Assembly: GCA_035575035.1 (NCBI GenBank) | Contig: DATLYH010000125.1 | Location: 1 to 26,545 of the forward strand | DNA from: DATLYH01 sp035575035 | GTDB lineage: Bacteria > Planctomycetota > Planctomycetia > Gemmatales > Gemmataceae | DNA: 26,545 nucleotides | Reading direction: 5' to 3' | Part shown: piece after piece, positions 8,027 to 16,081 of the stretch | How the letters are laid out: each line of letters opens with the position of its first letter | Position numbering within the stretch: the first letter of the stretch is position 1 | Made by a program: the position numbers and the translations under genes | Notes under the pieces: generated by a model | Told to the model about the DNA's origin: nothing | Databases searched by the model: none | Seen by the model: only the letters and a program-made list of their open reading frames with translations

Positions 8027-10300
8027 ATGACTCAGCCGGACCCGGCATCTGCAACCCCGTCGCGCGCAGGGGCTGACCTGTTCCTTATCAGCCTGCTCCT
8101 GCTCTTTGCGGAGCTGGCCTGCATTCGCTGGTTCCCGGCCCACGTCCTCTACCTGACCTTCTTCACCAACGTGGTGCTGCTCGCCTGCTTTTTGGGCATG
8201 TCGGTCGGCTGTCTGGCCGCGGGCCATCGGCGCGATTACCTCGCCTGGACGCCGCTGCTGCTGGCCCTGGCCCTGGGGGCGGCCAACGGCGTCGAGTACC
8301 TCCGGGAGCATCTCGAACGGCTGGTGGATGTCGGCCACCAGGAGTCGCCGCAGGTTGTCTTCTTCGGCACCGAGTATCACACCGAGGACCTGGCCGGCTT
8401 TGTCATTCCCATCGAGGTACTCGGTGGGGTTTTCTTCCTGCTGCTGGCCCTGGCTTTCATCGGCCCCGGGCAGGAGATGGGCCGCGCCTTCAACCGTCTG
8501 CCCAACCGGGTGTGGGCCTACAGCGTGAACATCCTCGGCAGCATCGTCGGCATCGTCCTGTTCTCCCTCTGCGCCTGGATGGAGCTGACGCCGTTCTGGT
8601 GGTTTCTGCTCATCGCCGTGGGGCTGGGGTATTTCCTGATTCCCCGCTACCCGGCCGTCCGCTTCCCGGCCCATTCGGTCGGTCTGGCCCTGTCGCTGGC
8701 GGCAGTCGTTGCGTTGGCTGTCCTTCCCTCTCTGCGGGTCGGCCCGGGCCGGCAGCAGTTCTGGTCCCCCTATTACCGTATTGATTACGACCTCCGGCAG
8801 CGTGCCATCCATGTCAACCTGATCGGCCATCAGGCGATGGTCCCGATCGCTCACCCCTGGCCGGCTTACGCCTTGCCGTATCTGCTTCATCGCGACGCGG
8901 GCGGCGAGCCTTTCGCGGATGTCTTGATCATCGGCGCCGGTTCGGGCAACGATGTTAGCCGGGCGCTGCAATGGGGCGCCCGCCATGTCGATGCGGTCGA
9001 GATCGACCCGGTCATCCAGCGGCTGGGAGCCCGGGACCATCCGGACCAGCCGTACCGCGATCCGCGCGTGGTTGTTCATCTTGACGACGGCCGCAACTTT
9101 CTCCGCTCCGCCGGCCGGCAGTACGATTTGATTATCTACGCTCTGGTAGACTCGCTGGTGCTGCACAGCAGCTACAGCAACATCCGGCTGGAGAGCTACC
9201 TGTTTACCCGCGAGGCCTTCGAGGACGTTCGGAAGTGCCTCAAGCCGGATGGTCTTTTTGTCATGTACAACTATTTCCGCCAAGGGTGGATCGTCACCCG
9301 CATCCATCAGGGACTGGAAGAAGTCTTCGGCAAGGATAACCCCCTGGTCCTGACCTTGCCGTATCGGGAATCGGTCAAGCCGGACGACGCCCTCTTCGGC
9401 TACTACGCCGTCTTCTTCAGCGGCAACACCGAGCCTCTGCGCCGGGCCTTCCTCCGTCAGCCGGAATACTGGCTGCGTCTAGGTCCCGCCTATGGGCCGG
9501 ACCTGCCCGGCAACGGCTTTGAGCAACCGTCGGCCGACGAACGGCGGCGCTGGCAGGCGCTGTCCGATGAGGAGCGACGGAAGGATTGGTGGTTTCAGTT
9601 CGGGCCGGCCCGCGTGGAGCCTCCCGCTGAGCCGTTGCGGACCGCCACCGACGACTGGCCCTTCCTCTACCTGCGCCGGCCGATGATTCCCGACCTGAGC
9701 CTGCGCGGGATGCTGGTCATGGGCGGGCTGGCGGCAGTGCTGCTCGTGCTTTTCCTGCCGCGGCGTCAGGGACCGGGCCCGCGCTGGGACTGGCCGATGT
9801 TCTTTTTGGGCGCCGGCTTCATGCTCATCGAGACGAAAGCGGTGGTCCACATGGCCCTGCTGTGGGGCAGCACCTGGATGGTCAATTCGGTGGTCTTCCT
9901 GGCCGTACTGGTGATGATCCTGGCGGCCAATCTGGGGGTGCTGCGGTTTCGGCCGCGGCGCGTCGGACCTTTTTACGTCGGGCTGTTGGCGGCGCTGGCG
10001 CTGAACGCGGTGGTACCGCTTGACTTTTTCCTGGGGATGGGCCGGGTGCCGCAGGTAGTTGGCTCGTGCCTGCTGGTTTTCACGCCGGTGCTGTTCGCGG
10101 CGGTGATCTTCGCGGTGCTGTTCGGTCGCACGGCGCAGCCGGACCGCGCCCTGGGGGCCAACATCGCCGGCGCGATGGTGGGCGGGCTGTCGGAGTACAG
10201 CTCGATGCTGGTCGGCTTCCAGTACCTGGTGTTGCTGGCGGTGGTGTATTACGTGCTGGCGGCGGCGCTGGGCCGATGCTCGACCTGCGAGGAGAAGTAG
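8027..10300 (+). CDS. Polytopic membrane protein with spermidine-synthase-like domain
   Basis: A 757-aa protein with three parts. Residues about 15-235 hold an N-terminal block of roughly six hydrophobic helices. Residues about 240-480 form a soluble Rossmann methyltransferase/aminopropyltransferase-like domain with VLIIGAGSGNDVSRAL (GAGSGND at 303-309), an acidic strand end VEIDP (Glu325, Asp327) and HLDDGRNFL (Asp353/Asp354). Residues about 570-750 are a second hydrophobic block. Such membrane-fused spermidine-synthase-like proteins are widespread and mostly uncharacterised. The segment after strand 4 reads YDLIIYALVDSLVLHSSY rather than the YD-x-I-x-x-DSSDP of true spermidine synthases, so polyamine synthesis is not assured. 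The start has AGGGGAG 6 bases upstream. It is transcribed away from the DUF1553 gene, apparently alone. Confidence 0.88.
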   Translation: MTQPDPASATPSRAGADLFLISLLLLFAELACIRWFPAHVLYLTFFTNVVLLACFLGMSVGCLAAGHRRDYLAWTPLLLALALGAANGVEYLREHLERLVDVGHQESPQVVFFGTEYHTEDLAGFVIPIEVLGGVFFLLLALAFIGPGQEMGRAFNRLPNRVWAYSVNILGSIVGIVLFSLCAWMELTPFWWFLLIAVGLGYFLIPRYPAVRFPAHSVGLALSLAAVVALAVLPSLRVGPGRQQFWSPYYRIDYDLRQRAIHVNLIGHQAMVPIAHPWPAYALPYLLHRDAGGEPFADVLIIGAGSGNDVSRALQWGARHVDAVEIDPVIQRLGARDHPDQPYRDPRVVVHLDDGRNFLRSAGRQYDLIIYALVDSLVLHSSYSNIRLESYLFTREAFEDVRKCLKPDGLFVMYNYFRQGWIVTRIHQGLEEVFGKDNPLVLTLPYRESVKPDDALFGYYAVFFSGNTEPLRRAFLRQPEYWLRLGPAYGPDLPGNGFEQPSADERRRWQALSDEERRKDWWFQFGPARVEPPAEPLRTATDDWPFLYLRRPMIPDLSLRGMLVMGGLAAVLLVLFLPRRQGPGPRWDWPMFFLGAGFMLIETKAVVHMALLWGSTWMVNSVVFLAVLVMILAANLGVLRFRPRRVGPFYVGLLAALALNAVVPLDFFLGMGRVPQVVGSCLLVFTPVLFAAVIFAVLFGRTAQPDRALGANIAGAMVGGLSEYSSMLVGFQYLVLLAVVYYVLAAALGRCSTCEEK

Positions 10301-10365
10301 CCGGCTGGCTCCGCGTACGCGGTTACGCGACGGCCTCGCATGGAACATGAGGGATCGGGCCGCTC

Positions 10366-11637
10366 TCACAGGCATGCGTTGACGAGCGCCTTGACCGCCG
10401 CACCGACGCGGGCGCCCCAGAGGTTCCACTCCGCTTCCACCAATCGGAGCGTTTGCGTCCAGGGATTGTCATCCTCCGGCCGCGGCCGCCGCTGCTCTTT
10501 CAGGAGGCGGCTGTAGACGTCAAGCACGCGCCGGGCACAACGCTCCAGCGCGAATTCCTTCGCGGTGTCGCGGGCTGCGCGGACCAGCGCCCGGTATTTC
10601 GCGGGGGGCACATCGGCAACCCAGCGCAGCGCCGCGGCAAAGGCCGCCTCGTCCTCGCCGCTCAGCAGCCGGCCATTGCGGCCGTCGCGCACCACCTCCC
10701 GCACGCCCGGCGCGTCCACCGCCACCACCGGCACGCCGGCGGTCATCGCCTCGGCGACCACCATGCCCTGCGTCTCGGTCTGCGAGGCGAAGGCGAAGAC
10801 GTTCATGGCATGATAGGCGTCGGCCAACTCCTTCCCTTCCAGCGGGCCGGTCAGGAAGAGCCGGTCGGCCAGGCCGCGCTCCGCGAAGGCCGAGCGGATC
10901 TCATCCTGGGAAGGACCGCTGCCGACGACCAGGAAACAGGCCCGTTCATCGGCCGCGACGAATGCCGCCACCGCCCGGGCCAGGAAGCCAAGGTTCTTCT
11001 CCGGGGCCAGCCGGCCGACGTGGCCGACTACGAATGCCGCGGGCGGCACCCCATAGCGCCGACGCGCGGCCCGTCCGCTGCCGCGGGCGAAACGCTTCGG
11101 GTCGATGCCGGTCGGGACCACGGTGATCGGCGTGGTCACGCCGCGCTCGCGCAGCACGGCGGCGATGCTTTCACTCGGGGCGATGACATGATCGCACAGG
11201 TTGGCATATTCGGTGGCCAGCCGAGATACGAACCCCTTCAGGGCCGTGGCCCCGACCGGGACATAGTGGGTGTACTGCTCGTACATGGTGTGGTGGGTGA
11301 AGACGATCGGCAAGTCGCGGAGGGTAGCGATCCGCAGGGCCGTGTCGCCCAGCAGAAACGGATGATGGCTATGCACGATGTCGGGGGCGAAGGTGTCGAT
11401 GACTGACGACAGCGCCACCGGGACCGGCAGCCGCACCGAGAAGTCGCTGCCGTTGAAGTGCTGGATGGCCGGCACGCGGAGGACCCCCTCCTCCTGCTCG
11501 GGCAGTCCCTCGTAGGTGGGGGCGACCACCAGGACACGGTGTCCTTGTCGGCGGAACTCCTCGGTGAACGAGGCTACCGAGCGGGCCACGCCGCCGACCA
11601 TCGGCAGGTAGGTGTTGGTCACCATCAGAATGTTCAC
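10366..11637 (-). CDS. GT4 family glycosyltransferase
   Basis: A 423-aa GT-B glycosyltransferase of family 4, cytoplasmic or membrane-peripheral. Visible features are the N-terminal glycine loop NTYLPMVGGVARSV (residues 8-21), HSHHPFLLG (89-97), THHTMYEQYTHYVP (114-127), the donor-domain opener VVPTGIDPKRF (173-183), GHVGRLAPEKN (205-215, Arg209/Lys214) and the E-x7-E motif with Glu288 and Glu296 in SQTETQGMVVAEAM. The HTMYEQYTHY segment resembles diacylglycerol glucosyltransferases (alpha-monoglucosyldiacylglycerol synthase type), so a lipid acceptor is a reasonable guess, not proven. The start is GTG at 11637: it begins the canonical NILMVTNTYLP strand, has GGGAGGTGA upstream, and overlaps the TGA of the glycosidase-like gene (GTGA), implying translational coupling. 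Confidence 0.92.
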   Translation of the reverse strand: MNILMVTNTYLPMVGGVARSVASFTEEFRRQGHRVLVVAPTYEGLPEQEEGVLRVPAIQHFNGSDFSVRLPVPVALSSVIDTFAPDIVHSHHPFLLGDTALRIATLRDLPIVFTHHTMYEQYTHYVPVGATALKGFVSRLATEYANLCDHVIAPSESIAAVLRERGVTTPITVVPTGIDPKRFARGSGRAARRRYGVPPAAFVVGHVGRLAPEKNLGFLARAVAAFVAADERACFLVVGSGPSQDEIRSAFAERGLADRLFLTGPLEGKELADAYHAMNVFAFASQTETQGMVVAEAMTAGVPVVAVDAPGVREVVRDGRNGRLLSGEDEAAFAAALRWVADVPPAKYRALVRAARDTAKEFALERCARRVLDVYSRLLKEQRRPRPEDDNPWTQTLRLVEAEWNLWGARVGAAVKALVNACL

Positions 11638-13931
11638 GGCCTCACCTCCCGTCCGCGGGCGGTGCTTCGCCGCACCGCCGCCCTGGTTTGCTTGCCGCTC
11701 ACCGTCACCCCTTCGGTGCCGGGCAAGGCCACCTCGATCACCGGCGGCTCGGTCCGCCAGGCCGCCTCCCAGCATACCTCCACTTGCTCGGCGTGCGGCA
11801 CCACCGCCACCGTGATGGGGCCGAACGGCGTGGGGGTCGGCCCCAGCTTCAGGTGGGTCCCTTCGCCCAGCCATTCGTCAGGCAGTCCCGAGGCGAGGAC
11901 CAGCCGGTCCCCTTCCTCGCGGACAAAAAGGTTGCGCATCATCAGGACCCACTCGGCGGCGGCCCAGAGGTGCTGGCCGTCTCCCATGCAGCCGCCGCCG
12001 GTGTGTGGGTGGATCGCTTCGGGCCACTGCCCGGTCGGCGAGGCCAGCTCCGCCACGGCGCGGACCAGGTCGAAGAAGCGCCGATCGCCGGCCCGCAACA
12101 GCACCTGGGCCAGGTGCAGCGTCAGGTAGGCATTGATGCCGGAGTGAATCATGTCCTGGAAGAAGCCGCCGCGTACCATGCAGTTGTGAAGGAGGAACTC
12201 GACCGTGGCCAGCAGCCGGGGATCGCGGGCTTCCCACAACCGCAGCGGATAGCTGGCCGCCACCGAGCCGATCGCCCCCGCGTCCATCCGCCGATAGGGG
12301 GACGCCGGCACCCCAGGCCGGCCGCGCTGGGCCGCCAGTCGGGCGATGCTGCGATCGACCGCGGCCAGGAGGCGCTGGGCCTCGCGCTCATACTCCCCGG
12401 CCAGGCGGGCATCGTCGGCCTCGCGCAGGATGGCCGCTGCCGCGCGCAGCCCCGCCGCCGACCAGAAGTCGTCCCAGTAGTAAAAGTCGTTCGGCCCGAG
12501 GTGTTCGGCGCTGAAGCCGGCCGGCATCAGCCCGGCGTGCGGCCGGTCCAGCGCGTCGCTCAGGCGCTTGCGGCGGATCCAGTCGGCGCCGCGGGCCACC
12601 GCCCGAACCAGCGGCGGATTAAGGCGCCGGCCGCTGAGCCGCCGATAACGGTCGATGATCCAGATCGCCTCGCCGTTGGAGTCCCACTCCCCTTCCTGGG
12701 AGCGGAAGTAGCCGGCTCGGTTTTGCCGCCCAGGGAAGCGCTCGATGGCCCGGCGGACCCGGTCAAGCAGGCCGGCGGCTAGCAGCGCTTCCAGGATAAA
12801 GGCGGCATCGCGGAACCAGAAGCGCTTGTAGGTGTAGGGCCCAGGATAAACCTCGCCCGGCGCATGCAGCACCAGCATCCGCAGGGCGGCGTCAAACAGG
12901 AACCGCATCCGCCCGTCGGGGACCCGCAGGATGCACACCCCTTCGAGGGCCGTCTTCCACGACGTCGGGTGCCGGGGGATGGTCGGCACGCTGTTCGGGA
13001 AGGCCGGGTCAGGGTGGCGCGTCTCAACCAGCGGCACGCGCACCAGCACCTCGGCCGATCGCTCCGGTTCCAGGCGGTACAACGCCGCTGCCGTCGCCAG
13101 GCCGACGTCATCCACGACGCTCTCGCGCTCCTGCGCCGGCCCCAGGTCCTGGAGCACGTCCCCCCGATGGTAGTGCGACATACAAACACGGTCGGGAGTC
13201 CGGTCAAGGTGGACGCTGGCCTCGCCGTTGACCCGCAGCGTCCGGCGGTCGTCCTCCAGCTTGATATCATGGATGAAGCTGACTCCCTCAGGATTGACCG
13301 GCCGAATCGCGACCACCAGCCAACCGCGGCCGGCCGACCGGCCACTGACCTGCACCCGGCAGCAAGGCTTGTTCCCCTCCCAGACCACATCGACGACACT
13401 CCGCAATTCGCTGCCATCCTGCCGTGCACTTGTCTCCACCGCGGGACCGTCTTCCAGTAAGAGGCGCTGCTCGGCCCACTCGGCCCGGGACGGCAGGAGC
13501 CGCTTGCCGTCATCGGTGATGACCCAGGCATCCAGCGACCAGCCGTCGAACAGTGGTGTGACCAGGCCGCGCGGATCAACGATCGGCAGCCAGTCGCAGT
13601 CGGGCTGCCCCACGGCCGTCCAGTTGCGATGAGTCAGATTGACATGAGTGATGGAAAAGGCGCGCGGCACAAAGGCGATGTCGCGGGGGTTGAACTGGCG
13701 CTCCACCCAGAACGGCCAAACCCAGTCGAGGTTGTGCTGGATGGTGCGGGTATTGATCAGACCGCGGGCATGGAAGACGACGCCGGCCCGGAGCAACTCG
13801 ATCGGCTCGGTCACCTCGGAGGGCTGGGCGAAGCGGTGCAGGCGTGACAGCAAGGCGACCGGGTCGATGAACCCGCGCGACCGGGCCAGCCGCGACAGGA
13901 CGTAACGCCAGGGGAACCACCTTATCCACAT
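11634..13931 (-). CDS. Six-hairpin glycosidase-like protein
   Basis: A 765-aa protein without a signal peptide. The first about 340 residues are beta-rich (GWSLDAWVITDDGKRLLP, CRVQVSGRSAGRGWLVV) and the remainder is an (alpha/alpha)6 toroid like those of glucoamylases, debranching enzymes and related GH families. Motifs likely at the active site are YKRFWFRDAAFILEALL (368-384, Arg374/Asp375), EWDSNGEAIW (415-424) and GQWPEAIHPHTGGG (634-647, Glu638), the last resembling the acid/base position in these folds. The exact GH family is not clear. It is followed with a 4-base overlap by a GT4 gene and preceded 18 bases upstream by a small membrane protein gene, so the three form one unit. A role in making or trimming a glucan or glycolipid is an inference from the partner. 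The start has only a distant AGGAAAGG. Confidence 0.82.
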   Translation of the reverse strand: MWIRWFPWRYVLSRLARSRGFIDPVALLSRLHRFAQPSEVTEPIELLRAGVVFHARGLINTRTIQHNLDWVWPFWVERQFNPRDIAFVPRAFSITHVNLTHRNWTAVGQPDCDWLPIVDPRGLVTPLFDGWSLDAWVITDDGKRLLPSRAEWAEQRLLLEDGPAVETSARQDGSELRSVVDVVWEGNKPCCRVQVSGRSAGRGWLVVAIRPVNPEGVSFIHDIKLEDDRRTLRVNGEASVHLDRTPDRVCMSHYHRGDVLQDLGPAQERESVVDDVGLATAAALYRLEPERSAEVLVRVPLVETRHPDPAFPNSVPTIPRHPTSWKTALEGVCILRVPDGRMRFLFDAALRMLVLHAPGEVYPGPYTYKRFWFRDAAFILEALLAAGLLDRVRRAIERFPGRQNRAGYFRSQEGEWDSNGEAIWIIDRYRRLSGRRLNPPLVRAVARGADWIRRKRLSDALDRPHAGLMPAGFSAEHLGPNDFYYWDDFWSAAGLRAAAAILREADDARLAGEYEREAQRLLAAVDRSIARLAAQRGRPGVPASPYRRMDAGAIGSVAASYPLRLWEARDPRLLATVEFLLHNCMVRGGFFQDMIHSGINAYLTLHLAQVLLRAGDRRFFDLVRAVAELASPTGQWPEAIHPHTGGGCMGDGQHLWAAAEWVLMMRNLFVREEGDRLVLASGLPDEWLGEGTHLKLGPTPTPFGPITVAVVPHAEQVEVCWEAAWRTEPPVIEVALPGTEGVTVSGKQTRAAVRRSTARGREVRP

Positions 13932-13949
13932 CGGACCATCCGCCTTTCC

Positions 13950-14381
13950 TCACGCAGTCAGGCCACCGTGCGATCCTCGGAAGAGCGCCCAGGCCCAGGC
14001 CGCGATCAGGACAACCTCGGCCGCGGCATCCAGCAGGTAGATCGGCGGGATCATCCCCCGGGCGACGAAAACTACATCGACGGCGGTCAGGGCCCCGGCG
14101 CTGCCGACCGCCAGGAGGACCACCTCCGGCGGGCTCCGCCTCTTCCAGGCGGCCGTCAGCAGGGTGATGGCGATGACGACAATCAGCGCGCCGACCGTCT
14201 GGACCAACCAGTCCTCGGTCTTCGGCCCGGTGATCATCTCAAAGGTCGAGATGCTGACCAGGGGCCAGACGCCGGTGACGAAGTAGTACAGTCCCTGCCC
14301 CCAGAGCAGGACAGTGGCCAGGCGAATGCGCCCGGCGCGGGCCAGCTCGGGCTCCACTGAAAGTGTCGATGGCTGACTCAT
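13950..14381 (-). CDS. Small four-helix membrane protein
   Basis: A 143-aa protein with four predicted membrane segments (around IRLATVLLWGQGLYYFVTGV, VGALIVVIAITLLTAAW, VVLLAVGSAGALTAVDVVFV and IYLLDAAAEVVLIAAWAWAL) and short polar loops. I do not recognise a named family. The start at 14381 is preferred to 14573 because GGGAGGG stands 5 bases upstream and the longer N-terminus is repeat-derived. It is the first gene of a three-gene minus-strand unit with the glycosidase-like and GT4 genes, so it could anchor or assist them; that is conjecture. Confidence 0.75.
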   Translation of the reverse strand: MSQPSTLSVEPELARAGRIRLATVLLWGQGLYYFVTGVWPLVSISTFEMITGPKTEDWLVQTVGALIVVIAITLLTAAWKRRSPPEVVLLAVGSAGALTAVDVVFVARGMIPPIYLLDAAAEVVLIAAWAWALFRGSHGGLTA

Positions 14382-14534
14382 GTTACCCTCCCATGCCTGG
14401 GAATCCGGGCCGCAGCGCAGCCTGAGCGTGGCCTGGCCTTTCTCTCTTGCAACTTGCAGGCCAATCCATAGCTTCTCGGTGACAGAGGCGCCAAACCGGA
14501 CCAGGGGGAAGCCGCCCTGCAGCGCCTCCTTTCG

Positions 14535-14577
14535 CCGCTTGTGGCTTAGCGCCTGCCTTCCGCTAAACCGCAAGCGG
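14535..14577. repeat. Imperfect 17-bp inverted repeat
   Basis: ccgcttgtggcttagcg (14535-14551) pairs with cgctaaaccgcaagcgg (14561-14577) across a 9-base loop, with two positions that become G-U pairs in RNA. It lies in the 241-bp divergent gap between the small membrane protein gene and the aminotransferase gene, 45 bases before the latter's start. It could be another lineage-specific REP-like element or a leader hairpin. Confidence 0.6.
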
Positions 14578-14622
14578 CCGGACTAGAAGGTCCCAGGCGA
14601 TTCGGTATCAGGAGCGCCAACC

Positions 14623-15918
14623 GTGAATCCGACTTTCCGAACCGACCGGTCCGCCGCTCTGTACGAGCGGGCCTGCCGCAGCCTGGCTACCGGCGTCTCC
14701 AGCGGCATCCGTCGCAACGTCACCCCGATACCGCTCTACTTCGAGCGGGCCGATGGCCCCTATTTCTACGATGTGGACGGCCATCAGCTGGTGGATTATA
14801 CCCTGGCCTGGGGACCGCTGATCGTCGGCTCCAACCATCCCGTCCTCAACGCTCGGGTCGCCGAGCAGCTGCGGAAGGGCTACACCTACGGCGCCCAGCA
14901 CGAAGGGGAGATCGAGCTGGCCGAACGCATGGTGCAGGTGGTGCCCGGCGTGGAGCAGGTCATCTTCGCCAGCTCGGGGACGGAGGCAGTGCAGTCGGCG
15001 ATCCGGCTGGCCCGGGCCCACACCGGCCGTGACAAGATCATCAAGTTCGAGGGCCACTACCACGGCTGGATGAGCAACGTCCTGGTCAGCTACCGCCCCA
15101 AGGCCGACGATCCCGTGGCCACGCTGCCAGTCTGTGCCGGTCAGCCGGCCAGCGAGTATGCCGACACGGTGGTTGTGCAGTGGAATGACCTGGACGCGCT
15201 GGCGGCGGCCTTCGACGCCCACCCCGGACAGATCGCCGGCGTCCTCACCGAGCCGATGCTGGCCAACAGCGGCTCGTGCATGCCGCAGCCCGGCTACCTG
15301 CAAGGGCTGATCGATCTCTGCCGGCGGCATGGTGCTGTGTCGATTTTCGATGAGGTGATCACCGGCTTCCGGCTGGCCCTGGGCGGGGCGCGCGAGTATT
15401 TCGGGGTGATTCCCGACCTGTCGGTCTACGGCAAGGCGATGGCGGGCGGTTTCACCATGTCGGCGGTCGGCGGTCGCCGGGAAGTCTTTGAGGCGCTCCG
15501 CGCCGGCCGGACGCTGCACGCCGGCACCTACAACGGCCATCCGGTCAATGTCGCCGCGGCGCTGGCCACGCTGGAAGTTTTGTCGGAACCGGGCATCTAC
15601 GAGCGGATGCATCGGCACGGCCAGGCCATCCGCGATGCCCTGGAGCGCAGCGCTGCCCGGCACGGTCGGCCGTTGGTGACCACAGGAGTGGGCACAGTCT
15701 TCAGCGCCCACTTCGGCCTGACCGCGCCGCCGCGGAACTATCGCGACACGCTGAAGGCGGATGCAGCAGCCTACACGCGCTTCCGGGCGGCAATGCTGGC
15801 CCGCGGCGTGCAACTGTTGCCCGATGGTCGTTGGTACATCGGCGCCGCCCACACCGACCGGGAACTGGAACGTGTCCTCCCTGCCATCGAGCAGAGCATG
15901 AAGGAAGTCGGCAGCTAG
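14623..15918 (+). CDS. Class III PLP aminotransferase, HemL-like
   Basis: A 431-aa cytosolic fold-type I pyridoxal-phosphate enzyme of aminotransferase class III. PLP-binding features are SSGTEAVQSAIRLARA (residues 117-132), FEGHYHGW (142-149), the pyridine-binding Asp243 in SIFDEVITGFR, and the Schiff-base Lys271 in VYGKAMAGGF. The closest named relative is glutamate-1-semialdehyde 2,1-aminomutase (HemL). Here the lysine region reads LSVYGKAMAGGFTMSAVGG rather than the TLGK-x-IGGG-P of true HemL, and HYHGW replaces the usual YHGH. It therefore more likely belongs to the broad HemL-like aminotransferase group with an unknown substrate. The start is GTG at 14623 with GGAG 8 bases upstream. The stop codon lies inside the 9-bp arm ctagtgccg of the following repeat. 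No functional partner is adjacent. Confidence 0.88.
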   Translation: MNPTFRTDRSAALYERACRSLATGVSSGIRRNVTPIPLYFERADGPYFYDVDGHQLVDYTLAWGPLIVGSNHPVLNARVAEQLRKGYTYGAQHEGEIELAERMVQVVPGVEQVIFASSGTEAVQSAIRLARAHTGRDKIIKFEGHYHGWMSNVLVSYRPKADDPVATLPVCAGQPASEYADTVVVQWNDLDALAAAFDAHPGQIAGVLTEPMLANSGSCMPQPGYLQGLIDLCRRHGAVSIFDEVITGFRLALGGAREYFGVIPDLSVYGKAMAGGFTMSAVGGRREVFEALRAGRTLHAGTYNGHPVNVAAALATLEVLSEPGIYERMHRHGQAIRDALERSAARHGRPLVTTGVGTVFSAHFGLTAPPRNYRDTLKADAAAYTRFRAAMLARGVQLLPDGRWYIGAAHTDRELERVLPAIEQSMKEVGS

Positions 15919-15945
15919 TGCCGGCTCTCAGGCCCAGTGGTGTCC

Positions 15946-16050
15946 TTGTGGCGCCGGCTGTCAGCCGGTGCCACTGTCGGCTGCCGCGCCGGGATTTCGA
16001 AGACTCCGCCCCGGCCACCCAACTAGGAGGACCATCGACATCGAGGGCGC
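15946..16050 (-). repeat. 105-bp interspersed element, copy A
   Basis: Its reverse complement aligns without gaps to 20145-20249, with 12 mismatches in 105 by hand count (about 89% identity). At its 15950 end is an imperfect hairpin, ggcgccggct-gtc-agccggtgcc. Copy A lies between the convergent ends of the aminotransferase and PhoD-like genes. It is flanked by the inverted 9-mers ctagtgccg (15915-15923) and cggcactag (16057-16065), which could mark the ends of a larger mobile repeat. There is no transposase, so it would need to be moved in trans. Confidence 0.9.
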
Positions 16051-16081
16051 CGGACCCGGCACTAGCGCCGGCTGCCAACCT

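Noticed and set aside
10301..10365. Short palindrome ccgcgtacgcgg (10311-10322) between convergent genes as a terminator
   Set aside because: A 12-bp self-complementary stretch leaves no loop for a stable RNA hairpin and has no T-run.
14382..14573. N-terminal extension of the small membrane protein to 14573
   Set aside because: The added 64 residues derive from the inverted-repeat region and lack conservation signs; 14381 has a strong ribosome site.
14623..15918. Calling the aminotransferase hemL
   Set aside because: The lysine region and the HYHGW motif differ from true glutamate-1-semialdehyde aminomutases, and no haem-synthesis gene is nearby.
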